64,000 bases of DNA from Oscillospiraceae bacterium (lineage in GTDB: Bacteria; Bacillota; Clostridia; UMGS1810), in assembly GCA_015068975.1 (NCBI GenBank), contig SVJM01000002.1:105140-169139 (forward strand), read 5' to 3'. The notes below the pieces were generated by a model, which saw only the letters and a list, made by a program, of their open reading frames with translations, did not search any database and was not told where the DNA came from. A program made the translations under genes and the position numbers. How positions within the stretch are numbered: the first letter of the stretch is position 1; the number at the start of each line of letters is the position of its first letter. Below are positions 43,617 to 52,865 of this stretch, one piece after another.

Positions 43617-45134
43617 TTATTTTACAATAAGACTTTCCCCTGTCATTTCTGACGGTTTTTCTATATTCATAATATCAAGCATTGTAGGTGTAAGGTCTGC
43701 AAGTCTGCCTTCCTTAAGCTTGATGTCTCCTGCACCGAGAACGATAAGAGGAACAACATTAGTTGAATGTGCGGTAAACACGCTTCCATCTTCAGGATCG
43801 ATCATCTGCTCTGCATTACCATGGTCTGCAGTAATAAGAACAACACCATCCATTTTAAGAACTGATTCTGCAACTTTTCCCATACATTCATCAACTGTTT
43901 CAACAGCCTTGATAGCTGCATCCATAATACCAGTGTGACCTACCATATCACAGTTTGCAAAGTTTAAGATAATGGAATCATATTTTCCTGACTCGATTGC
44001 TTCGCATACCTTATCTGCAACAGGGTAAGCACTCATTTCAGGCTGAAGGTCATAGGTTGCTACCTTTGGAGAAGGAACAAGAATTCTGTCTTCGCCCTCA
44101 TATGTCTTTTCTACACCGCCATTGAAGAAAAATGTAACGTGTGCATACTTTTCTGTTTCGGCAATTCTAAGCTGAGTTTTGCCAAGATTTGAAAGGTATT
44201 CGCCATAAGTGTTAGTAAGTGTCTGTGGCTTGAATGCTACATCTACATTTGGCATTGTGGCGTCATACTGTGTGAAGCACACATAATATGTCTTAAAGAA
44301 CTTTCTTTCGAAGCCATTAAACTCTGTATCAACAATTGTTCTTGTGATTTCTCTTGCACGGTCAGGACGGAAATTGAAGAAGATTACAGAATCATTTTCT
44401 TTAAGTTTGCCATCATCTGAGCATACTGTAGGAACGATAAATTCGTCAGTAACTTCTTTTGCATAACTATCTTCAATAGCTTTGACAGGATCATCAGCCT
44501 TAACACCGATACCATTAACAATAGCATTGTAAGCCTGTTCTACTCTCTCCCATCTGTTGTCTCTGTCCATAGAATAGTAACGTCCCATTACTGTAGCTAC
44601 TTTTCCAACACCGATTTCATTCATCTTAGACTGAAGCTCTGCTACAAAGCCTGCACCTGATGTAGGAGATACGTCTCTTCCGTCCATAAAGCAATGAACA
44701 AATACTTTTGTAAGTCCGTTTCTCTTTGCAAGTTCTATAAGTCCGAAAAGATGTGTAAGATGTGAATGAACACCACCATCTGACATAAGTCCCATAAGGT
44801 GAAGTGCAGAGTCATTTTCCTTGCAGTTTTTACAAGCATTAAGGAATGCTTCATTCTCAAAGAAATCTCCGTCAGAGATAGCTTTTGTGATTCTTGTAAG
44901 CTCCTGATATACGATTCTTCCTGCACCGATATTTGTGTGACCTACTTCACTGTTACCCATCTGTCCATCAGGCAAACCTACATCCATACCGCTGGCTTTG
45001 ATGATAGTATTTGGGTATTCTTTCATAAATTTATCAAGGTTTGGAGTATTAGCAGATAATACCGCATTACCTTCCTTGTAATCGCTCAAGCCGTATCCGT
45101 CAAGGATAGCAAGAACAACGGGTTTTTTGCTCAT
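43617..45134 (-). CDS. gpmI: 2,3-bisphosphoglycerate-independent phosphoglycerate mutase
   Basis: A 505-residue glycolytic enzyme converting 3- to 2-phosphoglycerate via a phosphoserine intermediate. Family landmarks: N-terminal VLAILDGYGLS with the metal Asp, catalytic Ser62 in MGNSEVGH, the FMDGRD and NFRPDRAR substrate motifs, and the C-terminal metal motifs NCDMVGHTG and TADHGNAEQM. Length is normal. It follows tpiA by 69 bases, with a hairpin between that lacks a U-run, so read-through from the pgk promoter is expected. Ribosome site GAGGAGAG. Confidence 0.97.
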   Translation of the reverse strand: MSKKPVVLAILDGYGLSDYKEGNAVLSANTPNLDKFMKEYPNTIIKASGMDVGLPDGQMGNSEVGHTNIGAGRIVYQELTRITKAISDGDFFENEAFLNACKNCKENDSALHLMGLMSDGGVHSHLTHLFGLIELAKRNGLTKVFVHCFMDGRDVSPTSGAGFVAELQSKMNEIGVGKVATVMGRYYSMDRDNRWERVEQAYNAIVNGIGVKADDPVKAIEDSYAKEVTDEFIVPTVCSDDGKLKENDSVIFFNFRPDRAREITRTIVDTEFNGFERKFFKTYYVCFTQYDATMPNVDVAFKPQTLTNTYGEYLSNLGKTQLRIAETEKYAHVTFFFNGGVEKTYEGEDRILVPSPKVATYDLQPEMSAYPVADKVCEAIESGKYDSIILNFANCDMVGHTGIMDAAIKAVETVDECMGKVAESVLKMDGVVLITADHGNAEQMIDPEDGSVFTAHSTNVVPLIVLGAGDIKLKEGRLADLTPTMLDIMNIEKPSEMTGESLIVK

Positions 45135-45153
45135 AGTTTTCTCTCCTCATAAA

Positions 45154-45185
45154 TTTCGCCGCATATATGATAAAATGCGGCGAAA
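45154..45185 (-). other. Intercistronic hairpin between tpiA and gpmI
   Basis: An 11-bp perfect stem TTTCGCCGCAT/ATGCGGCGAAA (45154-45164 with 45175-45185), 10-base loop. On the minus strand it is followed by TTTATGAGG rather than a U-run. It is better read as an mRNA processing or stability element than a terminator. Confidence 0.65.
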
Positions 45186-45203
45186 AAAATCTCATTTTAA
45201 AAA

Positions 45204-45950
45204 TTAGTAGTTAACAATACCATTAAAGTCTTCAGCCTTAAGTGAAGCACCGCCGATAAGACCGCCGTCGATATCTTCTTTTGCGAAAAGCTCTGCAGCG
45301 TTTGAAGCCTTAACACTTCCGCCGTACTGGATTGTAACTGCCTCTGCAGCATCCTTGCCGAATACATCGCAAACAGTCTTTCTGATTACTGCGCAAACTT
45401 CCTGAGCCTGATCGCTTGTAGCAGTTTTGCCTGTGCCGATAGCCCAGATTGGCTCATATGCGATGATAAGGCTCTTCACCTGATCAGCTGTAAGTGATCC
45501 GAGAGCTACCTTTGTCTGTTTTGCAACAATTTCAAATGTAACACCCTGTTCTCTTTCTTCCAATGATTCACCAACACAGATGATAGGAATAAGCTTGTGT
45601 TCAAATGCTTTGATAACCTTTTTATTTACAGTTTCATCTGTTTCAGCGAAGTACTGTCTTCTTTCTGAATGTCCGATGATAACATATTCAACGCCAAGTT
45701 CTGTAAGCATTGAAGGAGCGATTTCACCTGTGTAAGCGCCGCTTTCTTCAAAATACATATTCTGTGCGCCAACCTTTATATTTGAACCCTTACATGCTTC
45801 TACTGCAGCATAAAGGTTTGTAAAAGGAACACAAACTACTACATCTGTAGCACTGTCCTTTACAAGTGGTTTAAGTTCATTGATAAGAGCTGTTGTTTCT
45901 GCAGGAGTCTTGTTCATTTTCCAGTTACCTGCAACTACGATTTTTCTCAT
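45204..45950 (-). CDS. tpiA: Triosephosphate isomerase
   Basis: A 248-residue TIM barrel interconverting dihydroxyacetone phosphate and glyceraldehyde-3-phosphate. The substrate and catalytic motifs are complete: N-W-K-M-N near the start, catalytic His in IIGHSERR, catalytic Glu in [11 protein letters not shown], and the phosphate-binding GGSVK and GGLIGGASL. It lies 29 bases after pgk in the glycolytic operon. The order pgk-tpiA-gpmI is common in clostridia, where gapA usually precedes and eno follows; both are absent here. Confidence 0.98.
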   Translation of the reverse strand: MRKIVVAGNWKMNKTPAETTALINELKPLVKDSATDVVVCVPFTNLYAAVEACKGSNIKVGAQNMYFEESGAYTGEIAPSMLTELGVEYVIIGHSERRQYFAETDETVNKKVIKAFEHKLIPIICVGESLEEREQGVTFEIVAKQTKVALGSLTADQVKSLIIAYEPIWAIGTGKTATSDQAQEVCAVIRKTVCDVFGKDAAEAVTIQYGGSVKASNAAELFAKEDIDGGLIGGASLKAEDFNGIVNY

Positions 45951-45979
45951 TGTAATGTCCTCCGTTATATTAAGTAATA

Positions 45980-47182
45980 TTATTTATCGTTAAGACATGC
46001 AACACCCGGGAGTTCCTTACCTTCGAGGAATTCAAGTGAAGCACCGCCGCCTGTAGAAATGTGAGACATTTCTTTAGCAAAGCCAAGCTGATTTACAGCT
46101 GCAGCAGAGTCACCACCACCGATAACTGTAGTAGCATCTGTATCTGCCAAAGCCTTAGCAACTGCCATTGTACCCTTTGCAAGAATTGGGTTTTCGAACA
46201 CGCCCATAGGTCCATTCCATACAACAGTCTTAGCATTCTTAACTTCTGATGCGAAGAGCTCTCTTGTCTTTTCGCCGATATCAAGTCCCATCATATCTGC
46301 AGGGATCTTGTCTGCATCAACTGTAGTAACTTCAATTTCTGCATCAATTGGATCAGGGAAAGATTTTGTAATAACTGTATCGATAGGAAGAAGAAGCTTT
46401 TTGCCGAGCTTTTCAGCTTTTTCCATCATTTCCTTACAGTAATCAAGCTTTTCATCATCAACAAGTGATGTACCGATTTCATAGCCTTTAGCTTTAGCGA
46501 ATGTATATGCCATACCACCACCGATGATAAGTGTGTCACACTTTTCGAGAAGGTTGGAGATAACATTAAGCTTGTCAGCAACCTTAGCACCACCAAGGAT
46601 AGCTACGAAAGGTCTTACAGGGTTTTCTACAGCACCACCGAGGAACTGAAGCTCTTTGCCCATAAGGTAACCTGATACACATGTATCAATATAATCTGTA
46701 ACACCTGCTGTTGAGCAATGTGCTCTGTGTGCAGAACCGAAAGCGTCGTTTACATATACTTCTGCCAAAGAAGCAAGTTCTTTTGAGAATGTTTCGATGT
46801 TCTTAGTTTCTTCTTTTCTGTATCTTGTGTTTTCGAGAAGAACTACATCGCCATCTTTCATATTAGCAACAGCAGCTTTTGCATTTTCGCCAACAACACA
46901 GTCATCAGCAGCAAATACTACTTCTTTGCCAAGATGCTCTGAAAGTCTTTCAGCAACAGGCTTCAAAGTAAGTGTTGGAACAACTTCGCCCTTTGGTTTA
47001 CCCATATGTGAGCAAAGGATTACCTTACCACCGTCATTTACTAATTTTTTGATTGTTGGGAGAGCACCGAGAATTCTTGTTTCGTCAGTGATCTTACCAT
47101 CTTTGATTGGTACGTTGAAGTCACATCTTACAAGTACCTTCTTACCTGCTACGTTAATATCGTCAACAGTTTTCTTTGCCAT
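45980..47182 (-). CDS. pgk: Phosphoglycerate kinase
   Basis: A 400-residue two-domain kinase making ATP and 3-phosphoglycerate from 1,3-bisphosphoglycerate and ADP. N-terminal RCDFNVPI and the substrate-binding HMGKPKG, the hinge [13 protein letters not shown], and the nucleotide-binding [10 protein letters not shown] and GGGDSAAA are all intact. First gene of the glycolytic operon, under a good promoter at 47245-47273. The preceding gene in the same direction is degV, not gapA. Confidence 0.98.
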   Translation of the reverse strand: MAKKTVDDINVAGKKVLVRCDFNVPIKDGKITDETRILGALPTIKKLVNDGGKVILCSHMGKPKGEVVPTLTLKPVAERLSEHLGKEVVFAADDCVVGENAKAAVANMKDGDVVLLENTRYRKEETKNIETFSKELASLAEVYVNDAFGSAHRAHCSTAGVTDYIDTCVSGYLMGKELQFLGGAVENPVRPFVAILGGAKVADKLNVISNLLEKCDTLIIGGGMAYTFAKAKGYEIGTSLVDDEKLDYCKEMMEKAEKLGKKLLLPIDTVITKSFPDPIDAEIEVTTVDADKIPADMMGLDIGEKTRELFASEVKNAKTVVWNGPMGVFENPILAKGTMAVAKALADTDATTVIGGGDSAAAVNQLGFAKEMSHISTGGGASLEFLEGKELPGVACLNDK

Positions 47183-47244
47183 TTTCTTTCACCTCATATT
47201 ATATTTTTATTATTTTTTATTTGTTAAGAATTTAACCATCTTAC

Positions 47245-47273
47245 ATTTTACTACACATTTTCAAATTTTTCAA
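47245..47273 (-). promoter_or_regulatory. Promoter of the pgk-tpiA-gpmI operon
   Basis: On the minus strand: -35 TTGAAA (47268-47273), 17-base spacer, -10 TAAAAT (47245-47250). The leader is about 55 bases and A/T-rich. Confidence 0.82.
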
Positions 47274-47318
47274 GGTATATATGAAATTTTTTCCAAAATT
47301 TCTGATTATATACTGTTT

Positions 47319-48170
47319 TTACTTCTTTTTAAAGAGTATTGCCACAATTCCCGGTCCTATATGAGAGCCAACACTTGCACCGATGATACGGGTTTCGATT
47401 TCCTTCACTTCTGTTCTTGAAAGAAGTGCATCTTTAAGTGCCTGAGCCTTCTCCGGAGCGTTGCCATGAAGGATATATACCTTCTGATTTTTGATATCAT
47501 CTGCATTTTCTATAGCAAGGTCTACCATCTTGAAGTATCTCTTCTTCTCTCCCCTTACCTTGTCAAAGCTCATGATAAGTCCGTCTTCTATTACAAGGAT
47601 AGGCTTTATATCCATAAGGTTGCCGATTATCTTTGCGGATGAGCTGATTCTTCCGCCCTTCTGAAGATATGTGAGAGTATCAACAGCGATATATGCCTGA
47701 GAATCTGCTATTCCCTTTGTGGCAGCTTCTACTATTTCGTCTTTGGATTTACCTTCCTTTGCCATCTTTGCCGCTTCTATTACCCAGTGTCCATATACAA
47801 AGGAATATGCCATAGAATCAATGATTGTAATATCTGCATCAGGGTATTCTTCCATTACCATTTCTCTTGCCATATGCACTGTCTGATTTGTACCGCTTCC
47901 TTTGGATGAAAGAGTGAAGAAGATAATCTTTGAATCAATATTCTTTTTGAATTCATCAACTATTTCGCCAATGGGTATTTGCTGTGTCTTAGGAATATCA
48001 CCGAATTCTTCAAGCTTTTTAAAAAACTCTTCATTTGTAAGCTCAAGTGTCTCTCTGTACACCTTATCGCCGAAGATAATCGATATCCCCATAACAGATA
48101 TATCATATTGTTTTGCTTCTTCAAGTGTAACTTCTGATGTTGAATCTGTAATAATCTTTACCTTTTCCAT
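47319..48170 (-). CDS. DegV family fatty-acid-binding protein
   Basis: A 283-residue DegV protein. In Gram-positive bacteria some members (FakB) present fatty acids to the kinase FakA for phospholipid synthesis. Family features: IITDSTSEV near the N-terminus, FTLSSKGSGTNQTV with the lipid-headgroup Ser/Thr, DSMAYSFVYG, and the LTYLQKGGRISSSAK loop. The start is the ATG at 48170, spaced from AAAGGAAG; the longer frame runs into the trmL gene. Last gene of the Lrp-aminotransferase-trmL-degV run, and its role there is probably unrelated to the others. Confidence 0.92.
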   Translation of the reverse strand: MEKVKIITDSTSEVTLEEAKQYDISVMGISIIFGDKVYRETLELTNEEFFKKLEEFGDIPKTQQIPIGEIVDEFKKNIDSKIIFFTLSSKGSGTNQTVHMAREMVMEEYPDADITIIDSMAYSFVYGHWVIEAAKMAKEGKSKDEIVEAATKGIADSQAYIAVDTLTYLQKGGRISSSAKIIGNLMDIKPILVIEDGLIMSFDKVRGEKKRYFKMVDLAIENADDIKNQKVYILHGNAPEKAQALKDALLSRTEVKEIETRIIGASVGSHIGPGIVAILFKKK

Positions 48171-48183
48171 AAATACTTCCTTT

Positions 48184-48675
48184 CTACCAATCAAATTTTG
48201 TAAGGCTTCCCATTTCTTTAAGTCCACCAAAATCTGTCTGTCTTAATGCCTCATACACAACTATGGCAACTGCATTTGAGAGATTTAAGCTTCTTGCCTC
48301 ATCTATCATGGGTATTCTTATGCAATAGTCCTTATTGTTATGTAGAAGTTCTTCATCAAGGCCCTTGGTTTCTCTTCCGAAGAGGATGAAGTCATTGTCC
48401 TTATACTCCACATCGGAATACCTGTATATTGCCTTTGTAGTAGCATAATAAAATGTGCCGCCTTTGTTTATTTCAAAAAATTCATCGATGTTTTCATAAA
48501 ACTTAACTCCAAGCATATGCCAGTAGTCAAGACCTGCTCTTTTCAACTTTTTGTCATCAATCTCAAATCCCATAGGCTTCACTATATGAAGCTTCGCACC
48601 TGTACACGCACAGGTGCGGGCGATATTTCCTGTATTCTGTGGGATTTCAGGGCTGACAAGTACTATATTAAACAT
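48184..48675 (-). CDS. trmL: tRNA (cytidine/uridine(34)-2'-O)-methyltransferase
   Basis: A 163-residue SPOUT-class methyltransferase that methylates the ribose of the wobble base in leucine tRNAs. All three SPOUT motifs are visible: IPQNTGNIARTC at the N-terminus, LFGRETKGLD in the middle, and RSLNLSNAVAIVVYEALRQ at the C-terminus, which forms the trefoil knot and binds S-adenosylmethionine. Length fits TrmL/YibK exactly. It lies 14 bases after the aminotransferase and 13 bases before degV. Confidence 0.95.
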   Translation of the reverse strand: MFNIVLVSPEIPQNTGNIARTCACTGAKLHIVKPMGFEIDDKKLKRAGLDYWHMLGVKFYENIDEFFEINKGGTFYYATTKAIYRYSDVEYKDNDFILFGRETKGLDEELLHNNKDYCIRIPMIDEARSLNLSNAVAIVVYEALRQTDFGGLKEMGSLTKFDW

Positions 48676-48689
48676 ATTTCCACCCTAAA

Positions 48690-49856
48690 TTATAATGTAT
48701 TCATAAAATCTGTAAGTCTGTCCAGTGCTTCTGTTATCTGCTTTACAGAATATGCATAGGATACTCTTAAGAATCCTTCGCCGGATTCTCCGAAGGCTGT
48801 ACCTGGGACTAATGCAAGCTTCTTTTCCATAAGGAGCTTTTCGCAGAATTCTTCTGACTTCATTCCTGTCTTTTGTATAGACGGGAATATATAAAATGCA
48901 CCCTGAGGCTCAAAGCATGTAAGACCGAGACTGTTAAATCCGTCCACAATAAGACGTCTTCTTCTGTCATATTCATCACGCATTTCTTCTATGGCAGAGT
49001 CACCGTTTTTAAGGGCTTCCACTGCTGCAAACTGGCTTACTGTAGGTGCACACATTATCTCATACTGGTGTACCTTTGTCATAGCTTTGATGATTTCTTC
49101 ATTTCCGCATACATATCCCATTCTCCATCCGGTCATGGCATATGCCTTGGAAAAACCATTAACTAAAATTGTTCTGTCTTTCATATCCGGGAATGATGCA
49201 ATAGATGTATGCTTTCTTCCGTATGTAAGCTCTGCATATATTTCGTCAGATATAACCATAAGGTTATTTTCTTTTACTACTTCAACAATTTCTTCAAGGT
49301 CCTCTTTTGTCATAACAGCACCTGTGGGGTTGTTTGGATAAGAAAGCACCAGAAGCTTTGTCTTGGGTGTAAGATGTTTTAACACATCTTCCTTTGTAAG
49401 CTTAAATGAATTATCTGCAGTAGTTTTTACAGGGATGGGAGTTCCGCCTGCAATGATTGCACAGGGCTTGTAGCAAACAAAGCTTGGTTCTGGTACAAGC
49501 ACCTCGTCGCCCGGATTTAAAAGCGTTTTCATTGCAACTGCAATAGCTTCACTTCCGCCAACCGTTACAAGTGTTTCTTTGTAATTGTATGTAAGGTCAA
49601 ATCTTCTCTTAAGATAATTGCATATCTCTTCACGAAGCTCCATCATACCTGAATTGGAGGTATAGTGAGTTTTGCCCTTTTCCAGTGAATATATACCTGC
49701 GTCTCTTACAGACCATGGTGTTACAAAATCAGGCTCACCTACTCCAAGACTTATTGCACCTTCCATTGTGGATACAATATCAAAAAACTTCCTTATGCCT
49801 GATGGAGGCATCACCTTGATTTTTTCATTTATAAATAGTGAAGGGTCAAATGTCAT
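48690..49856 (-). CDS. Class I/II aminotransferase (PLP-dependent)
   Basis: A 388-residue fold-type I aminotransferase of the aspartate/aromatic group. The PLP-binding features are complete: NPTGAVM, ISDEIYAEL with the Asp that contacts the pyridine nitrogen, and the Schiff-base Lys in NGFSKAYAMTGWRMGY. Amino-acid specificity cannot be read; the ISLGVGEPDF opening is common to aspartate/aromatic transaminases of the I-gamma group. It overlaps the upstream Lrp-type gene by 4 bases (ATGA), so that regulator probably controls this enzyme. Confidence 0.9.
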   Translation of the reverse strand: MTFDPSLFINEKIKVMPPSGIRKFFDIVSTMEGAISLGVGEPDFVTPWSVRDAGIYSLEKGKTHYTSNSGMMELREEICNYLKRRFDLTYNYKETLVTVGGSEAIAVAMKTLLNPGDEVLVPEPSFVCYKPCAIIAGGTPIPVKTTADNSFKLTKEDVLKHLTPKTKLLVLSYPNNPTGAVMTKEDLEEIVEVVKENNLMVISDEIYAELTYGRKHTSIASFPDMKDRTILVNGFSKAYAMTGWRMGYVCGNEEIIKAMTKVHQYEIMCAPTVSQFAAVEALKNGDSAIEEMRDEYDRRRRLIVDGFNSLGLTCFEPQGAFYIFPSIQKTGMKSEEFCEKLLMEKKLALVPGTAFGESGEGFLRVSYAYSVKQITEALDRLTDFMNTL

Positions 49857-50344
49857 AAGGTAATCACCTCTCTGTCGTCTTCGGGCTGTTCTTCAAATAT
49901 AACATCATCATGCTTATATTTCTTAAGCACAAAATGAGTAGCAGTACCAAGAACTGATTCAAGGGGAGCCAGCTTCTCAGATACAAAGAGAGCCACTTCT
50001 TTCATGGATTTGCCCTGAATAATCACCATAAGGTCAAAACCGCCTGACATAAGATAAAGAGAATTTACTTCTGAATACTGATATATTCTCTCAGCTATCC
50101 TGTCAAAGCCGCCACCTCTCTGAGGGGTTACTTTCAATTCTATCATAGCGGTAACCATCTCACGATTGGTCTTTTCCCAATTTATAACACTTCTGTCCTT
50201 CAAAATAGTGCCGTTTTTTCTGCATTCATCAATTATACCGGCGACTTCAACCACATCCATAGAAAGCATGGCGGCTATCTGTTCCACCGATACTGTACAA
50301 TCTTTTTCCAAAATGCTCAAAACCTGCTCTTTTTTGTTGTCCAT
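49853..50344 (-). CDS. Lrp/AsnC-family transcriptional regulator
   Basis: A 163-residue regulator with an N-terminal winged helix (about residues 5-55; CTVSVEQIAAMLSMDVVEVAGI) and a C-terminal RAM amino-acid-sensing domain (about 75-150; VNSLYLMSGGFDLMVII). The ATG at 50344 is chosen because AAAGGAG lies upstream; the longer frame crosses the promoter. First gene of an operon, translationally coupled to the aminotransferase, so it probably senses an amino acid and regulates its own operon. Confidence 0.92.
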   Translation of the reverse strand: MDNKKEQVLSILEKDCTVSVEQIAAMLSMDVVEVAGIIDECRKNGTILKDRSVINWEKTNREMVTAMIELKVTPQRGGGFDRIAERIYQYSEVNSLYLMSGGFDLMVIIQGKSMKEVALFVSEKLAPLESVLGTATHFVLKKYKHDDVIFEEQPEDDREVITL

Positions 50345-50390
50345 AGTTATTCTCCTTTTGTATTTGGAAACAATTTCCCATAATAATGAT

Positions 50391-50419
50391 ATTATACAAT
50401 ATTTCAGAGATATTTTCAA
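50391..50419 (-). promoter_or_regulatory. Promoter of the Lrp-aminotransferase operon
   Basis: On the minus strand: -35 TTGAAA (50414-50419), 17-base spacer, -10 TATAAT (50391-50396). Confidence 0.85.
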
Positions 50420-50467
50420 GAAAAATTTTAAGTCAATTAATATCCTAAAAAAGTGTATACAAAAGAA

Positions 50468-50498
50468 GGAACCCGAATTAAAAGATAATTCGGGTTCC
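50468..50498 (-). terminator. Rho-independent terminator after GH10 paralogue 5
   Basis: A 13-bp stem GGAACCCGAATTA/TAATTCGGGTTCC (50468-50480 with 50486-50498), then TTCTTTTG on the minus strand. It lies about 65 bases past the GH10 stop and ahead of the Lrp promoter. Confidence 0.88.
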
Positions 50499-50562
50499 CA
50501 CATTATAAATACTTTTTCATATCTCATCCATACCTTTTGCGGTGTGGAGCATTTTTACATTT

Positions 50563-52842
50563 CTATTCCATTGTGATTTCCAATATATTATCATACCCCT
50601 TGTGGAATGCAACCATTTCGGTTTTTACCTTATCGCCAACCTTTACAGTCACATCATAGTCACCGTAGAATCCATTTACAGTTGCCTTACCTTCTGCATC
50701 AGTTTTAGCCTTTGCATCACGAGTCCACCATTTATTGTAAATAAGATCTGCAAAAATCTTACCGGTTGTTTTAAGATTCCAGTTTGAGTCATAAACAGGT
50801 GATGATTTTCCTGCAAAGTTTGAGCCATCCCAGAATCCCCACATAAGGAATCCGTCCATATTCTCTTCTGCGAATGTAAGAATAAGCACATCTCTTAACA
50901 TGCTTGCCTGAATTCTGTCGTCAACATTACAAGAAAACTCTGTAACCTTCATTCTTTTGTTGTAGGTTCTTAATTTTTCATAAAGCTCAATTACTCTGTC
51001 TATATCACAATTTACAGGAGAATCGTAGTGGGACTGGATGCCAATACCGTCATAATCAACACCCATTTCTTCAAACAAATCAAGATACTTGTACATTTCT
51101 GTTCTTTCTTCATCTGTGAAGTGTGATGTTTCATTATAATAAAGGTCACAATCTTCTCCTGCTGCGGCTCTTGCCAATTTGAAGTATTCTACAAGAAGGT
51201 CGTTGCCATGAACTTCTCTGAATCTTTTATTAACGATTATTTCATTTGCAACATCCCATTCTACCATGTCAGGAAAATCTTCGCAGATTTTGTTAAAATG
51301 CTCTTCGCATCTTTTCAAGAGATAATCTTTGTCTTTGTATGCATCATTTACAAACAAATCTTCAGGCATAAGATATGTCTTTCCATCAGAGCCGAAATCT
51401 CTTTCCCAAATAAGGGTATGTCCCCTCATATATTTAACACTTGCTTCTCTTGCAGATTTAATCTGGTCAATTGCAGCTTTAGGATTTTTCTCATAAGGTG
51501 CCCATTTCATCTGATGTTCTGCAACACCTGTATTAAACATTACAGCATGGTGAGCTTTGTATTCTGCATTATCTACAATTCGTCCGTTAAAAGCATTACC
51601 AACCTGAAATTCATGTTCAAACATATCAAGCTCTACTTCTGCATCAGGAATAAGGTTTCCTGCTTTGTCTTTTACAATAACAGTGAAATCGCCTTTTCTT
51701 ATCTTTTCGATTCTTTCGATTGCATCTTTTCTCCATTGTGCATCCTTTAAGAAGCCCTCGTCCAGTTCAAAAGTTGTGGGGAAATTTTCCATGGGATAAC
51801 CCTCACCCATGTTTATAATCTCGATGCCGCCAAGTTCCACAGTCTGTACGTTAAATCCCGGTCTTACACCGATGCTTGTAGCATTTTCAACACCTTTAAA
51901 CGGGAGATACACAACCTCCCACTCCTTTCCGGCTGTTGCGGTCTGGAAAAGAGCCTTTTTGTATGTTTCAGGATGCTCAACCTGGAACTGAACTGTTGCG
52001 TTACCATTCTCATCTCCACCTGATACACATCTCATTCTGAAAGCAAGAAGCATAACATCCTTAGCTCTTACACCATCTCCGGGATTTTTTTCAGGAGTTG
52101 CATTTGTATTGATAATAAAATTAGCAGTTTTTTCCGGAACAGTATGACAAGTGATTCTCAAAGCCTTTGTAAAATTCTGTCCTGTGATACTTACTACTTC
52201 ATAACCACCATATTCAGGGCCTTTTATCTTTAATTTTTTCAAAAATTCATCTGTAGAACAAACCACGTCACCCTGTGCTTTAATCTCTGCATAACGCTTT
52301 TCATTTTCTTCAGGTGTTGGTTCTTCGATATAGTAATTATCATACAAATCATTTGTCTTTTCAAATTCGGTAGGAACAGGTCTGTGAACTGTTGACACAA
52401 GCTTTGCCATATTGTACTTTGACATATTAATAATAACTGTCTTAGTAGTGTCATCCCAGCCAACTTCACAGCCTAATGATTCTGAAATAAATCTTACAGG
52501 TACCATTGTTCTGTCAGATATAATCTTTGCAGGCACATCGAGAGTAACCTCTTTTTCGTTTACCTTTGCGTTGGTGTCTCCAATGGTAAGAACCACAGAA
52601 ACATCATCTTTTGTACCTGTAACTGTCTTTGTGGCATCATCCCATTTGACATCTGCACCAAGCGCCTCAAAGATTGCTCTCATAGGCACCAATGTTCTGC
52701 CATTTTCGATAACAGGCATCACATCATAGCTCTGCTTTTCTCCATTGATTGTTACGCTTATGTCTGAAGCAAATACATTTGTTACAGACGCGCATCCTGC
52801 AATCATAACAATTACAAGAAGCATTGAAATTAGTCTTTTCAT
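50563..52842 (-). CDS. Secreted GH10 protein, paralogue 5
   Basis: A 759-residue exported GH10 protein. The signal sequence contains IAGC (Cys17), a possible lipobox not seen as clearly in the other copies, and a type I site (VFA-SD) further on. Then come the stalk pair (about residues 27-145; RTLVPMRAIFEALG, RTMVPVRFISESLG), HRPVPTEF linker, binding-like module (about 215-355), GH10 domain from ERIEKIRKGDF, and C-terminal GFYGDYDVTV domain. Acid/base is Glu534 (WDVANE), nucleophile Glu635 (VTEFS). The WHxQ strand reads GHTLIWERD. The ATG at 52842 is chosen over one 9 bases earlier for spacing from AAAGG. It lies 23 bases after the GH92 gene in one operon. Confidence 0.9.
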   Translation of the reverse strand: MKRLISMLLVIVMIAGCASVTNVFASDISVTINGEKQSYDVMPVIENGRTLVPMRAIFEALGADVKWDDATKTVTGTKDDVSVVLTIGDTNAKVNEKEVTLDVPAKIISDRTMVPVRFISESLGCEVGWDDTTKTVIINMSKYNMAKLVSTVHRPVPTEFEKTNDLYDNYYIEEPTPEENEKRYAEIKAQGDVVCSTDEFLKKLKIKGPEYGGYEVVSITGQNFTKALRITCHTVPEKTANFIINTNATPEKNPGDGVRAKDVMLLAFRMRCVSGGDENGNATVQFQVEHPETYKKALFQTATAGKEWEVVYLPFKGVENATSIGVRPGFNVQTVELGGIEIINMGEGYPMENFPTTFELDEGFLKDAQWRKDAIERIEKIRKGDFTVIVKDKAGNLIPDAEVELDMFEHEFQVGNAFNGRIVDNAEYKAHHAVMFNTGVAEHQMKWAPYEKNPKAAIDQIKSAREASVKYMRGHTLIWERDFGSDGKTYLMPEDLFVNDAYKDKDYLLKRCEEHFNKICEDFPDMVEWDVANEIIVNKRFREVHGNDLLVEYFKLARAAAGEDCDLYYNETSHFTDEERTEMYKYLDLFEEMGVDYDGIGIQSHYDSPVNCDIDRVIELYEKLRTYNKRMKVTEFSCNVDDRIQASMLRDVLILTFAEENMDGFLMWGFWDGSNFAGKSSPVYDSNWNLKTTGKIFADLIYNKWWTRDAKAKTDAEGKATVNGFYGDYDVTVKVGDKVKTEMVAFHKGYDNILEITME

Positions 52843-52865
52843 TTCTTTCATCCTTTCTTTTTATT

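Noticed and set aside
47283..47302. A/T-only inverted repeat GAAATTTT/AAAATTTC after degV as a terminator.
   Set aside because: An 8-bp A/T stem with no U-run behind it is too weak to call in such A/T-rich DNA.
16810..52842. Reading the island as a xylan utilisation locus because of the GH10 genes.
   Set aside because: No xylose isomerase, xylulokinase, beta-xylosidase or xylo-oligosaccharide importer is present. The companion enzymes concern fucose, mannose, galactan and N-acetylhexosamines, and the GH10 active site is altered.
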